Shown here piece by piece: positions 52,840-62,580 of a stretch of 64,000 nucleotides of DNA (its first letter is position 1; each line of letters opens with the position of its first letter). This DNA is from Flavobacteriaceae bacterium (GTDB lineage Bacteria > Bacteroidota > Bacteroidia > Flavobacteriales > Flavobacteriaceae): NCBI GenBank assembly GCA_021648265.1, contig JAKITD010000007.1, forward strand, positions 1 through 64,000, given 5' to 3'. A model generated the notes under the pieces. The model was given only the letters and a program-made list of their open reading frames with translations, did no database searches and had not been told where the DNA came from. The position numbers and the translations under genes were made by a program.

Positions 52840-53721
52840 ATGCATAAATTATTTTTTATTCCAATATTTTTAGCTTTCTTTTTCTCTTGTAATGATGGCG
52901 ATATTATTATAACCGATTTTAATTTTGAACCAGAAAACCTTGATAACTGTGGTGGTCCTGGTGCTTACGTGTTTTTCAACATTAACAATTCATCTACTGC
53001 CGAAAGTATTTCCTTATCCTTAGAAACCAACGAATTATTATTTTTAGAATCGGGAATACAAGAGTTTGTTTTAAACGGAACCTCCAATACTGTTAACTAC
53101 AGAAAATACGGTGCAGATGTTACAAGTGGTTATTTTTGCAGTCCAATTCCTCCAACAGAACCCAATGTAGTTATTGAATATTTGGGAGAATCTGGTATTG
53201 CAAAACTTACAACCGAAGCCATTAAAGACGATGAAGATGGAAAAGAAGAAGATCCAATGAGTGATTTAGATACCGACGGTGACGGATTATTAAATTATTT
53301 TGATGAAGATGACGATGGTGATAATGTACCAACGGTAATTGAATTAGGAACCGATTTTCTTAACGGAGATGATGAATTCCCTTTAGATACAGATAATGAT
53401 GGAATCCCCGATTATTTAGACGATGATGATGATGGCGACGGAATATTAACTCGTTACGAGGATACCAATGGTGATTTAGATCCAACAAACGATATTACCG
53501 ACAGCACTGTAGGACCCGATTTTTTAAATGAAAATGTCGCCAACAGCAATATTATAGATCAATATCGTGTTCATTCCTTTAGTCTTGTAAGCAATATTAG
53601 TTTGTTGATTTCAAATTTATTACTGGTTAGTGGAAATGAAGAAATTATTCAGGAAACGATGATTTTAGGTAGTAAAAACGACGTAATTAATACCACACTT
53701 TCATTAACACCAGAATTTTAA
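52840..53721 (+). CDS. lipoprotein with thrombospondin type 3-like calcium repeats
   Basis: The start at 52840 (MHKLFFIPIFLAFFFSC) gives a lipoprotein signal with Cys17; the longer frame upstream adds a non-signal leader. Residues 145-215 hold Asp-rich repeats: LDTDGDGLLNYFDEDDDGDN, LDTDNDGIPDYLDDDDDGDG and a partial DTNGDLDPTND. These match TSP3 calcium-binding units. The N-terminal half (ENLDNCGGPGAYVFFNINNS) is of unknown fold. It is divergent from the desulfurase gene and ends 4 bases from the convergent Smr gene. Confidence 0.82.
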   Translation: MHKLFFIPIFLAFFFSCNDGDIIITDFNFEPENLDNCGGPGAYVFFNINNSSTAESISLSLETNELLFLESGIQEFVLNGTSNTVNYRKYGADVTSGYFCSPIPPTEPNVVIEYLGESGIAKLTTEAIKDDEDGKEEDPMSDLDTDGDGLLNYFDEDDDGDNVPTVIELGTDFLNGDDEFPLDTDNDGIPDYLDDDDDGDGILTRYEDTNGDLDPTNDITDSTVGPDFLNENVANSNIIDQYRVHSFSLVSNISLLISNLLLVSGNEEIIQETMILGSKNDVINTTLSLTPEF

Positions 53722-53725
53722 TCCT

Positions 53726-54271
53726 TTAGTTTTTATTCTGAAAAATATAAACTTCAGTAGCACCTACGCCATATTTTTGATAATCGGCATCGTAAAATTT
53801 AAGATGATCATAATGTTTTAATAAATATTCAAGTTCTGTTTTTAACACTCCTTCTCCCACTCCGTGAATAAAAACAATTCGCTGTATTTTCTTGGACATA
53901 GCAAATTCTATCTGTCGTTTAGCAGTATCTAATTGAAGGGTTAACATATCAAAATTATCCATCCCTCTGGTACTCGAAGTAAGTTGATGAATATGCAAAT
54001 CTACTTCCATAGGTGGAAGGTTTCTATCTTTGGATTTTATTCTTGCTGTATTTTTGTTTTTTTTGCTTTGTTTTTCTGAAAGGATTTCTGAAATGTTTTG
54101 AGGCGAAAATTCGGATTTTGAAAAAGAATTATTTTCAATAACCAATTCATTTTCATTGTATTGATATTCAAAACCATGTTCATCTATTATAGTAAAAATA
54201 CCATTTATAACATTAGAAACTTCACCAGAAATATCTTCATCTAAAACCGAAACTTTATCTCCTATTTTCAT
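53726..54271 (-). CDS. Smr/MutS-related domain protein
   Basis: The 181-aa protein has an N-terminal SH3/Tudor-like strand region (MKIGDKVSVLDEDISGEVSN), a basic linker and a C-terminal Smr domain. The Smr domain has EVDLHIHQL (DxH motif) and FIHGVGEGVLK (HGxG motif). Smr domains nick nucleic acids or act in rescue of stalled ribosomes. The lack of the MutS2 ATPase makes this the short DUF2027-like class of Bacteroidota. Confidence 0.85.
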   Translation of the reverse strand: MKIGDKVSVLDEDISGEVSNVINGIFTIIDEHGFEYQYNENELVIENNSFSKSEFSPQNISEILSEKQSKKNKNTARIKSKDRNLPPMEVDLHIHQLTSSTRGMDNFDMLTLQLDTAKRQIEFAMSKKIQRIVFIHGVGEGVLKTELEYLLKHYDHLKFYDADYQKYGVGATEVYIFQNKN

Positions 54272-54402
54272 ATTTTTATTTATATAAATACTAACTAATA
54301 TTTAGCTTTCAAAGAAACTAAAAATTTAACACTTCACCTGTCGTTTAATAGGTAAATTTAAACACTTTATCGAACTTTTTATGATATTTCAAAAAAAAAC
54401 AG

Positions 54403-54410
54403 TAGGTTTG
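54403..54410 (+). promoter_or_regulatory. -7 promoter element of the T9SS cargo gene
   Basis: TAGGTTTG matches TAnnTTTG, 54 bases before the ATG, leaving an untranslated leader of about 48 bases. Confidence 0.5.
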
Positions 54411-54464
54411 TATATTAATGTAGAAGTGTTTTGCCCCCGAGATACTTTATAAATTATAATAATT

Positions 54465-56285
54465 ATGAAAAACCTACTACTTTTCTTAACCATGCTAATT
54501 GCTACAACAACTGTTTTTTCGCAGTTGTATGTTTCTCCAAACGGAGCGACAGATTCCTATGTATTTGTAAATGATGAAATTCTATTTGTAGAACAAGATG
54601 TAAATCTGGTTGCAAATACTAATAGTGTCGATACAGAAGCAAGTATCTATTTAAGACAACAAGCTCAATTAATTCAAGGAAATACAGCTTCCTCAAATTC
54701 AGGAACTGGTTCTATTTCTGTAATACAAAATACACCTGATGATGACTCTTGGGACTATTCCTTTTGGGGTTCACCAGTAGGAAATGCAACAGGAACTGGT
54801 AACCAAAACTTTGGTATATTACGTTTAAATGACTCATTAACACTTACCAGATCTCAAGTTACTGCAACAACAACTGCACGTGAAGGGTTAGTTACTCCAT
54901 TAACAATCTCTACAAGATGGACGTACTCTTATGCAGCTGGTGGTCCTTGGACAAGAATATATGCAAACAATGTGGTAACACCAGGTTACGGGTTTATTAT
55001 GAAAGGTGTTGGATTAACCAACCACAACCAAAATTACGATTTTAGAGGAAGACCAAACAATGGAACAATGTCTGTAGCAGTTTTAAATGGCGAACATACA
55101 CTTTCTGGAAATCCTTACCCTTCTGCATTAGACCTTAATAGAGTATTTTATGATCCCGATAATACAGAGATATTACAATTTAAATATTGGGATGAAGACA
55201 GAACAATAGACTCTCATTTATATATCGATAATAAAGGTGGTTACGGAACTTGGGTTCCTGGAGCATCTGACCCTAATGGAACAACTGCAGGAACTTATGT
55301 TGTTGCTCCATTTTTAGATTATGATAGCGCAGGTAATCCAACTGGAGGTCAATCAGGTGGCTCTGGTGCCTACTACGAACGCAGGTTCGCCCCTATAGGG
55401 CAAGGATTTCAGATACTGGGTCTTTCTAATGGATCTATAAATATAAAAAACAATCATAGAAGATATATTGTAGAAGGCGTTGCAAATAACTCTCAATACA
55501 GAGGACAAGAAGATGATGCTTCAGTTATTGTTGCAGACCCAGGAGGAACAGTTACTCCTGTTGATAATAGAATGCCACAATTACGAATTTATACCACATT
55601 TGGAGAAAGTCATTTTAGAGATATGGTTTTAGCTTTTTCTGATGAATCAACAGATGGTTTTGACAGAGGTTTTGATGCTCGCCATCCATTGGATGCTGGT
55701 GGTGGAGACGTTTATTTTCCTATTGGAGATGATTCAGATTTAGTGCCTTATGTAATTCAAACGGTTCCTTTTGCAATAGAAAAAAAGGTTCCTTATACTA
55801 TTACTTTAGATCAAGAATTTAAAATATTGATTGAAGTGGTTGAACAAATAAACTTCGATGGTGCAGCTTACTTATGGGATAAACAAGAAAATACTTATAG
55901 AAAAATAACCCAAGGTAGTATTGCAGAATTATTACTTCCTGCTGGTATTTATGAAAACAGATTTTATATAGTATTTAGAGATCGAAAAGAAACTTATCAA
56001 AATTCTGTAGTAGCAACTGAAACTGTAAAAGTTATGGAGACTGTTACTTTTTTCCAGAACAATCCTTACAAGCAAATGGAAATTTCTAACCCAGAAGGTT
56101 ACACTATCAAAAATGCAAAGGTTTTTGATATGGCCGGAAAGTTAGTTATTAATCAAAATAATTTAGGAAACGGTTCAAAGCTTACTGTTGGAACTGCCAA
56201 CTTATCTGATGGTGTTTACTTAATTAAACTTATTACTTCAGAAAATATCAATATAGATTTTAAAATGATTATTAAGAATAATTAA
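54465..56285 (+). CDS. exported protein with type IX secretion type A sorting domain
   Basis: The 606-aa protein has a signal peptide (MKNLLLFLTMLIATTTVFSQ) and a beta-rich body with repeated Gly-Ser-Thr segments. The C-terminal 75 residues are a T9SS type A signal (AKVFDMAGKLVINQNN, VGTANLSDGVYLIKLITSE, final KMIIKNN). It should therefore cross the outer membrane through the gliding-associated type IX system. No catalytic motif is seen in the body, so an adhesin or surface-layer role is possible. Confidence 0.88.
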   Translation: MKNLLLFLTMLIATTTVFSQLYVSPNGATDSYVFVNDEILFVEQDVNLVANTNSVDTEASIYLRQQAQLIQGNTASSNSGTGSISVIQNTPDDDSWDYSFWGSPVGNATGTGNQNFGILRLNDSLTLTRSQVTATTTAREGLVTPLTISTRWTYSYAAGGPWTRIYANNVVTPGYGFIMKGVGLTNHNQNYDFRGRPNNGTMSVAVLNGEHTLSGNPYPSALDLNRVFYDPDNTEILQFKYWDEDRTIDSHLYIDNKGGYGTWVPGASDPNGTTAGTYVVAPFLDYDSAGNPTGGQSGGSGAYYERRFAPIGQGFQILGLSNGSINIKNNHRRYIVEGVANNSQYRGQEDDASVIVADPGGTVTPVDNRMPQLRIYTTFGESHFRDMVLAFSDESTDGFDRGFDARHPLDAGGGDVYFPIGDDSDLVPYVIQTVPFAIEKKVPYTITLDQEFKILIEVVEQINFDGAAYLWDKQENTYRKITQGSIAELLLPAGIYENRFYIVFRDRKETYQNSVVATETVKVMETVTFFQNNPYKQMEISNPEGYTIKNAKVFDMAGKLVINQNNLGNGSKLTVGTANLSDGVYLIKLITSENINIDFKMIIKNN

Positions 56286-56303
56286 TAATTCCTAAATATT
56301 TCG

Positions 56304-56338
56304 CATAAAAAAAACGGCTATAAGCCGTTTTTTTTATG
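56304..56338. terminator. bidirectional terminator between T9SS cargo and rocD
   Basis: ACGGCT / AGCCGT with a 3-base loop is extended by A8/T8 pairing and CAT/ATG, giving a stem of about 16 bp with U-tracts on both strands. Confidence 0.85.
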
Positions 56339-56353
56339 TGATAATTCTATATT

Positions 56354-57598
56354 CTATTTCACAAATTCCCTAATCGTTTTTTCAATAATAGAAACACAAT
56401 CCATAATTTGCCCTTCTGTCATAACCAATGGCGGAGCAAAACGGATAATATTACCGTGAGTTGGTTTTGCTAACAATCCGTTATCTCGAAGTTTTAAACA
56501 AATATTCCATGCAGTTTCACTCTCTTCGGTATCGTTGATTAATATTGCATTTAACAAACCTTTTCCTCTTACTCCTGTAATTAAATCGGTAATAGGAATA
56601 AATTTTTCTATTTCACTACGGAATAACTTTCCTAAACGTTCTGCATTCTCTGCTAAGTTCTCATCTTGAATCACATCTAAAGACGCAATTGCTACCGCAC
56701 AAGCCAAAGGATTTCCTCCAAAAGTTGAACCGTGTTGCCCTGGTTTTAATACAGACATGGTTTCATTTCTAGCCAATACTGCCGAAACTGGATAAACACC
56801 ACCACTTAATGCTTTGCCTAAAATAAGAATATCTGGTTTTACATTTTCGTGATCTACGGCTAGTATTTTTCCTGTACGTGCAATTCCTGTTTGTACTTCG
56901 TCTGCAATAAACAATACATCGTATTTTGCACAAAGGTCTTTTGCTTTCGATAAATATCCTTCAGTTGGAACATAAACTCCAGCTTCTCCTTGAATTGGTT
57001 CCACTAAGAATCCTGCTACATTATTATTCGATTTTAAAACTTCTTCTAACGCTTCTAAATTATTGTATTCAATTTTAATAAATCCATCGGTAAAAGGTCC
57101 GAAATTTTTACGTGCATCTTCATCGTTTGAAAATGATATGATGGTTGTTGTTCTTCCGTGGAAGTTATTTTCACAAACAATTATTTCTGCTTTATTTTCT
57201 GCAATTCCTTTTTTCTCGTAGGCATATTTTCTACAAAGCTTAATGGCAGTTTCTACAGCTTCTGCCCCACTATTCATAGGAAGCACTTTATCAAAACCAA
57301 AGAAATCACAAACATATTTTTCGTATTTCCCAAGGATATCATTATGAAATGCTCTTGAAGTTAAAGTTAATTTTTGTGCTTGTTCGGTTAAAGCATTGAT
57401 GATTTTTGGATGACAATGACCTTGATTTACTGCGGAATAAGCTGAAAGAAAGTCGTAATACTTCTTCCCTTCTACATCCCAAACAAATACTCCTTCTCCC
57501 CGTTCTAAAACTACTGGTAAGGGATGATAATTATGGGCACCATACTCATTTTCTAAATCGATTGCTTTTTGTGACAACGTCTTTTCTACAACTGACAT
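56354..57598 (-). CDS. rocD: ornithine--oxo-acid aminotransferase
   Basis: A PLP-dependent class III aminotransferase of 414 aa that converts ornithine and 2-oxoglutarate to glutamate semialdehyde and glutamate. Signatures are [20 protein letters not shown] at the start, [33 protein letters not shown] and the lysine loop [15 protein letters not shown]. These are specific to ornithine aminotransferases. It links arginine breakdown with proline synthesis. Monocistronic. Confidence 0.95.
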   Translation of the reverse strand: MSVVEKTLSQKAIDLENEYGAHNYHPLPVVLERGEGVFVWDVEGKKYYDFLSAYSAVNQGHCHPKIINALTEQAQKLTLTSRAFHNDILGKYEKYVCDFFGFDKVLPMNSGAEAVETAIKLCRKYAYEKKGIAENKAEIIVCENNFHGRTTTIISFSNDEDARKNFGPFTDGFIKIEYNNLEALEEVLKSNNNVAGFLVEPIQGEAGVYVPTEGYLSKAKDLCAKYDVLFIADEVQTGIARTGKILAVDHENVKPDILILGKALSGGVYPVSAVLARNETMSVLKPGQHGSTFGGNPLACAVAIASLDVIQDENLAENAERLGKLFRSEIEKFIPITDLITGVRGKGLLNAILINDTEESETAWNICLKLRDNGLLAKPTHGNIIRFAPPLVMTEGQIMDCVSIIEKTIREFVK

Positions 57599-57760
57599 AC
57601 TATTTAAATTTAAATTGAAAACTTACAATTCCTACGATACCTTTATTCTTTCGAAGACTCGAAAATTCAGCGGAGGAGAGAAATCATCCTTAAAGTTCGC
57701 AAATTACAAAATATCAAATACATTTTAATAATTCTCGCAAATAAAAAGAAGGATTTACAC

Positions 57761-57768
57761 TATTTTTG
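57761..57768 (+). promoter_or_regulatory. -7 promoter element of rlmD
   Basis: TATTTTTG matches TAnnTTTG, 5 bases before the ATG, so the message would be leaderless or nearly so. Confidence 0.5.
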
Positions 57769-57773
57769 CGCCT

Positions 57774-59189
57774 ATGGCAAGAAAAAATAGAAATAAGGTT
57801 TTTGAAGATTTAGAAGTTACCGATGCTGGTGCCAAAGGAAAAGCAATTGCTCATGCTCCCGACGGAAAAGTAGTTTTTATAGGAAATGCAGTGCCAGGCG
57901 ATGTTTGCACCATACAAACCACCAAACAACGCAAGAGTTTTTATGAAGGAAAAGCCATTTCGTTTTCTAAACTTTCTGATAAACGAGTAGATCCTAAATG
58001 TGAATACTTTGGAACTTGTGGCGGATGTAAATGGCAATATATGGGCTATGAGCATCAACTTTTCTACAAACAAAAAGAAGTAGAGAACAATTTAAAACGT
58101 CTTGGAAAAATTGAATTACCAGAGATTTCTCCCATTTTAGGTTCTAAGGAACAATATTATTATCGCAACAAAATGGAATTCTCTTTCAGTGATAGCAAAT
58201 GGCTAACTTTAGAGCAAATTAAAAGCGATAAAATAATCGAAGATCGAAACGCTTTAGGATTTCATATTCCAGGAATGTGGGATAAAATTTTGGATATTGA
58301 TAGTTGTCATTTGCAACGCGAGCCAAGTAATGCTATTCGAAATTTTGTAAAGAAAAAAGCAGAAGAATTAAACTTACCTTTTTATAATGCTCGAAAGCAA
58401 GAAGGATTGTTAAGAACCTTAATGATTCGTACTACAAGTACCGATGAAATTATGGTGTTGCTTCAGTTTTTTTATGAAGATAAAGAGAATAGAGAATTAT
58501 TATTGGATGCTGTTTTTACTGAATTTCCAACTATTAATTCACTTCAGTATGTAGTAAATTCAAAAGGAAACGATACTATTTACGATCAAGAAGTAGTTTG
58601 TTATCAAGGTAAAGATCATATTTTTGAAGAGATGGAAGGGCTTCGTTTTAAAATAAATGCCAAGTCTTTTTATCAAACCAATTCCGAACAAGCCTACGAA
58701 TTATATAAAGTTACCAGAGATTTTGCAGGATTAACAGGTGAAGAATTGGTCTTCGATTTATACACAGGAACAGGAACTATCGCACAATTTGTTTCAAAAA
58801 AAGCAAAAAAAGTAATTGGAATTGAAGCCGTTCCTGATGCCATTGAAGCTGCAAAGGAAAATGCTAAACTTAACAATATTGAGAATACAGAATTTTATGT
58901 GGGAGATATGAAAAAAGTGTTTAACGATACATTCATAAACCAACACGGAATTCCAGATGTGATAATAACCGATCCACCTCGCGACGGAATGCATAAAGAT
59001 GTGGTAGAACAATTGTTAAAAATTTCGGCAAACAAAATAGTTTATGTAAGTTGCAACAGCGCAACACAAGCTCGTGATTTGGCTATATTAGATTATCAAT
59101 ATAAAGTTACTAAAACACAGGCTGTAGATATGTTCCCGCAAACCTTTCACGTTGAAAACGTGGTGCTTTTAGAAAAAAGAAACGTTTAG
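57774..59189 (+). CDS. rlmD: 23S rRNA uracil-5-methyltransferase RlmD
   Basis: Methylates U1939 of 23S rRNA (TrmA/RumA family). The 471-aa protein starts with a TRAM domain (residues 1-65). It has the 4Fe-4S cysteines in CEYFGTCGGCKWQY with a fourth in DIDSCHLQ, the SAM motif VFDLYTGTGTIAQF, the ITDPPRDGMH motif and the catalytic Cys in YVSCNSATQARD. A longer RlmCD-type role cannot be excluded. DUF6452 and DUF6048 genes follow, a usual flavobacterial order. Confidence 0.94.
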   Translation: MARKNRNKVFEDLEVTDAGAKGKAIAHAPDGKVVFIGNAVPGDVCTIQTTKQRKSFYEGKAISFSKLSDKRVDPKCEYFGTCGGCKWQYMGYEHQLFYKQKEVENNLKRLGKIELPEISPILGSKEQYYYRNKMEFSFSDSKWLTLEQIKSDKIIEDRNALGFHIPGMWDKILDIDSCHLQREPSNAIRNFVKKKAEELNLPFYNARKQEGLLRTLMIRTTSTDEIMVLLQFFYEDKENRELLLDAVFTEFPTINSLQYVVNSKGNDTIYDQEVVCYQGKDHIFEEMEGLRFKINAKSFYQTNSEQAYELYKVTRDFAGLTGEELVFDLYTGTGTIAQFVSKKAKKVIGIEAVPDAIEAAKENAKLNNIENTEFYVGDMKKVFNDTFINQHGIPDVIITDPPRDGMHKDVVEQLLKISANKIVYVSCNSATQARDLAILDYQYKVTKTQAVDMFPQTFHVENVVLLEKRNV

Positions 59190-59199
59190 AAACAAATTT

Positions 59200-59694
59200 A
59201 TGATTAAAAAAATTGCGATAATATTCTTATTCATAAGTATTATTCTTGGTTGCTCTAAAGATGATATTTGTACGGGCGATACTCCTACGACTCCAAAATT
59301 AATAATTGTTTTTAAAAGTAGAATCAACAACAATATATTTAAAGAAGTAACCAACCTTACGGTGACTACTATTATTGAAAGCGACACGATAAATATTTAC
59401 AAATCGGTTACAACAGATTCTATTGCAATTCCCTTAAACACAGGAACTGACACTACTAAATTTCAGTTTATCAAGGACAATACAAACGACAATCCTGGAA
59501 ATACTGATAATGTAACTTTTAGTTATCAACGCGATTATATTTATATTAATAGAGCCTGTGCTTTTAAAGCAACTTTTAACGATTTGATAAGTCAGTTAGA
59601 AATTGTAGAAAACGAAAATTGGATTGAAGAAATAATTGTTAACGAAACCACTGTTGAAGATGAAAATACTACGCACGTTACTGTGTACCATTAG
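59200..59694 (+). CDS. DUF6452 family lipoprotein
   Basis: The 164-aa protein has a lipoprotein signal with Cys18 (IIKKIAIIFLFISIILGC-type). The family-typical CTGDTPTTPKLIIVF follows, then a beta-rich domain with INRACAFKATFNDL near residue 125. Function unknown. It starts 10 bases after rlmD and its 3' end overlaps the next gene by 35 bases, a strong sign of joint translation. Confidence 0.85.
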   Translation: MIKKIAIIFLFISIILGCSKDDICTGDTPTTPKLIIVFKSRINNNIFKEVTNLTVTTIIESDTINIYKSVTTDSIAIPLNTGTDTTKFQFIKDNTNDNPGNTDNVTFSYQRDYIYINRACAFKATFNDLISQLEIVENENWIEEIIVNETTVEDENTTHVTVYH

Positions 59695-60388
59695 TCTGTT
59701 GTTATTTCTTCCGTCTTCAATGAATGCACAAGAAGACGAGATAACTTCTGAAACACCTGTTGCTATAAAAGATACTGTAAGAGCTAAAAACAATAAATAC
59801 GGGTTGCGTTTAGGAATAGATTTAGCAAGACCCATTAGAACTTTAACTGATGAAGATTTTACAGGTTTTGAAATTATGGCCGATTTTAGAATCACACATC
59901 GTTTTTATATTGCAATGGAATTAGGAAGTGATAAAGACCAACAAAATGAAAGTAATTTAGTTTCTTCAACCAAAGGAAGCTATGCCAAAATAGGCTTCGA
60001 TTATAATTTCTACAACAATTGGGTTGGTATGAACAACTCCATTGTAGCAGGGCTTCGTTACGGATATTCAACTTTTGATCAAGAACTAAGTAGTTTTGGT
60101 GTTTATACGGGAGATGCAACTTTTCCGGGTACTATTATTAATGAAACTACTAATTACTCAGGGCTAACAGCCCAATGGATTGAATTTGTTTTTGGAGTAA
60201 AAACCGAAATCGTTTCTAATTTATTTCTATCAATTAATCTTCAACTTAAAAATAAAATTTCGGAAGATATTCCTGAAAACTTCGGAAATCTATACATTCC
60301 TGGTTTTAACAGAACAAACGATTTTAGTGATTTTGGAGTAGGTTTTGGTTTTGGAGTTTCTTATTTAATTCCTATTTATAAGAAGTAA
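59660..60388 (+). CDS. DUF6048 family outer-membrane barrel protein
   Basis: The ATG at 59660 gives 242 aa with a signal peptide (MKILRTLLCTISLLLFLPSS). It is preferred over the earlier frame start at 59636, which would spoil the signal. Barrel strands include YGLRLGIDLARPIRTL, YIAMELGSDKDQQNE, GFDYNFYNNWVGMNNSIVAG and a closing VGFGFGVSYLIPIYKK. Overlap with DUF6452 by 35 bases points to a two-protein unit (lipoprotein plus barrel). Confidence 0.85.
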   Translation: MKILRTLLCTISLLLFLPSSMNAQEDEITSETPVAIKDTVRAKNNKYGLRLGIDLARPIRTLTDEDFTGFEIMADFRITHRFYIAMELGSDKDQQNESNLVSSTKGSYAKIGFDYNFYNNWVGMNNSIVAGLRYGYSTFDQELSSFGVYTGDATFPGTIINETTNYSGLTAQWIEFVFGVKTEIVSNLFLSINLQLKNKISEDIPENFGNLYIPGFNRTNDFSDFGVGFGFGVSYLIPIYKK

Positions 60389-60400
60389 TAGTATCCTATT

Positions 60401-60443
60401 AAAGATATAAGACCGCTTCGCTGAAAGACAAAAGATAAAAGAC
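60401..60443. repeat. REP-like element GACCGCTTCGCTGAAAGAC
   Basis: AAGATATAAGACCGCTTCGC is followed by TGAAAGACAAAAGATAAAAG, with AAGA-TA-AAGAC strings repeated on both sides. The rest of the gap 60389-60561 contains only a weak AT-only hairpin (AATAATAGTA / TACTATTATT) overlapping the next gene's stop. Confidence 0.4.
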
Positions 60444-60561
60444 TAAATTTTAACTAACAGATTATCTTTTAAGTAACAGTTTTAAGTTATAAATTATTAA
60501 ATCCTAAAAATTAAAATTTTCAGAGAATTGAATAATCTTAGTTAATAATAGTAAAATACTA

Positions 60562-61716
60562 TTATTGCTTTTTCGTCTTTTTACTACCCTCATACATTTC
60601 GTAACGCACCAATTTACTTTCTAGTTTTCCGTTGTACAATTTAATTCTCCTTGAAGGGCGTAATCCAACATGTTTTAAAGCCTCCATATTGCTAGTAATC
60701 ATCCATGCTTGAGTTCCAGGATACCCATGTTTTAATGTAGTACCAATTGAAGCATATAATTTCTCTGCATCTACTTGAATTCGTTCATCATAAGGAGGAT
60801 TAAAAACGATAAATAAAGGGCGTTCAGATTCCTTTTTGCTTTCAAAAAAATCTTGTTTTCTTACTGAAATAAACTCATCTAAGTTCGCACTTTTTATGTT
60901 CTCTTTTGCTTTCTGAACTATATCTGATTCAATATCAAACCCTTGAATTTTAAAATGGAAATCTCTAATTTTCTTTAAGGTAGAGTTTTCAATCACTTCA
61001 AATAAATCGACATCAAAATCTGGCCAGTTTTCGAAAGCAAATTCATCTCTATTTAAGTTTGGCGGAATATTACAAGCAATCATGGCTGCTTCTGTTAAAA
61101 TAGTACCACTACCACACATTGGATCCAACAAATCACATTGTCCATCCCAACCTGCCAACATAATTAATCCAGCCGCAAGTACTTCGTTTATTGGCGCCAT
61201 TGTATTGGCAACCTTATAACCACGTTTGTGCAACGATTGTCCCGAACTATCCAACGAAATTGTACAAATATTACGATCAATATGGATATTAACTCTCAAA
61301 GTAGGATGATCTAAATCTACATCTGGACGTCTGCCCTCTTTATCTCTAAAGCGATCGACAATAGCATCTTTTGTTTTTAAAGAAATGTATTTTGAATGAG
61401 TAAACTTTTCCGAAAAAACAGTTGCATCTACTGCCAAACTTCCATCTACGTCCATATAATTTTCCCAAGGTATTGCATATACTTTTTTATAAATATCGGC
61501 TTCAGTAAACACATTAAATGAAGTAATTGGCTTTAAAATTTTTATTGCAGTACGGCAACATAAATTAGCTTTATACATAAAACCTGTGTCACCCTCAAAT
61601 GTAACATTTCTAGTACCTAGCTCTACTTTTGAAGCACCTAATTTACGTAATTCTGCCGCTAATATTTCTTCCAGACCAAACATGGTCTTTGCCAACATTT
61701 TAAAGTTATTTTCCAT
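60562..61716 (-). CDS. THUMP-domain rRNA/tRNA guanine-N2 methyltransferase (RlmL/TrmG10-like)
   Basis: The 384-aa protein has an N-terminal ferredoxin-like plus THUMP region (residues 1-155: KTMFGLEEILAAELRKLGAS) and a Rossmann methyltransferase domain. The latter has the SAM loop LLDPMCGSGTILTEAAM and the catalytic NPPY in FIVFNPPYDERI. NPPY-type enzymes methylate exocyclic amino groups of bases; RlmL acts on G2445 of 23S rRNA. The RlmK half found in E. coli is absent here. Monocistronic. Confidence 0.9.
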   Translation of the reverse strand: MENNFKMLAKTMFGLEEILAAELRKLGASKVELGTRNVTFEGDTGFMYKANLCCRTAIKILKPITSFNVFTEADIYKKVYAIPWENYMDVDGSLAVDATVFSEKFTHSKYISLKTKDAIVDRFRDKEGRRPDVDLDHPTLRVNIHIDRNICTISLDSSGQSLHKRGYKVANTMAPINEVLAAGLIMLAGWDGQCDLLDPMCGSGTILTEAAMIACNIPPNLNRDEFAFENWPDFDVDLFEVIENSTLKKIRDFHFKIQGFDIESDIVQKAKENIKSANLDEFISVRKQDFFESKKESERPLFIVFNPPYDERIQVDAEKLYASIGTTLKHGYPGTQAWMITSNMEALKHVGLRPSRRIKLYNGKLESKLVRYEMYEGSKKTKKQ

Positions 61717-61820
61717 AAAATTTTTAAAAGTATAAAGCTTCCTTTTTGTTATGTTCGGTGTTTTTATTTAATTTTTAAAATAATTCGAACATTAGTGGCT
61801 TTAAAAAAACAAAAATACAG

Positions 61821-61828
61821 TAATTTTG
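61821..61828 (+). promoter_or_regulatory. -7 promoter element of the methyltransferase/ZIP pair
   Basis: TAATTTTG matches TAnnTTTG, 18 bases before the ATG at 61847. Confidence 0.5.
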
Positions 61829-61846
61829 TAGTGCAAATAATTTTTC

Positions 61847-62578
61847 ATGCAAAAAGATACAGAAAATTGGTTCGCCTCTTGGTTTGATTCCCCTTATTAT
61901 CATATTTTATACAAAGACCGAAACGATCAAGAAGCAGGAGCTTTTATGACTCACTTAACTTCTTTTTTAAAGTTAGCTACAGATGCAGAAATATTAGATT
62001 TAGCTTGCGGAAAAGGACGCCATTCAAGGTTTTTAAGCAATTTAGGTTATCAAGTTACAGGAGTAGATTTATCGCCACAAAGCATTGCTTTTGCGAAACA
62101 ATTTGAAAACGAAAACTTAAAATTTGAAGAACACGATATGAGCCTTCCATATCCTAAAAAGTTTGATGCTGTTTTTAATTTGTTTACTAGTTTTGGTTAT
62201 TTTGAAAGAGAAGAAGACAATCTTAAAACCATTAAAGCAATAAAAACGGAGCTTAAAGATAACGGTTTTGGAGTAATTGACTTTTTAAATGCTGAGTCTG
62301 TTAAACAAACCCTAGTACCTTCAGAGACTAAAATTGTAGATGGAATTACCTTCCAGATTCGCAGAAAAATTGAAAACGGATTTATTTTAAAAAACATCCG
62401 TTTCAATCATAATAACCAAGATTATAACTTTACGGAACGTGTAAAAGCTATTTCGCTATCGGATTTTAAAACTTGTTTTAAAGCAGCAGGTGTTCAACTT
62501 ATTCATTGCTTTGGTGATTATCAATTAAATGAATTTAATGAAACAACATCCAATCGGCTTATTTTAATATTTAATTAA
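61847..62578 (+). CDS. class I SAM-dependent methyltransferase
   Basis: The 243-aa protein has an N-terminal segment (MQKDTENWFASWFDSPYYHI) typical of small methyltransferases of this shape. SAM motif I is ILDLACGKGRHSRFL and the acidic post-I residue is in VTGVDLSPQSI. Motif IV region is DAVFNLFTSFGYF. No substrate clue is present. It is followed after 2 bases by the ZIP transporter gene, so they share a transcript. Confidence 0.9.
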   Translation: MQKDTENWFASWFDSPYYHILYKDRNDQEAGAFMTHLTSFLKLATDAEILDLACGKGRHSRFLSNLGYQVTGVDLSPQSIAFAKQFENENLKFEEHDMSLPYPKKFDAVFNLFTSFGYFEREEDNLKTIKAIKTELKDNGFGVIDFLNAESVKQTLVPSETKIVDGITFQIRRKIENGFILKNIRFNHNNQDYNFTERVKAISLSDFKTCFKAAGVQLIHCFGDYQLNEFNETTSNRLILIFN

Positions 62579-62580
62579 TT

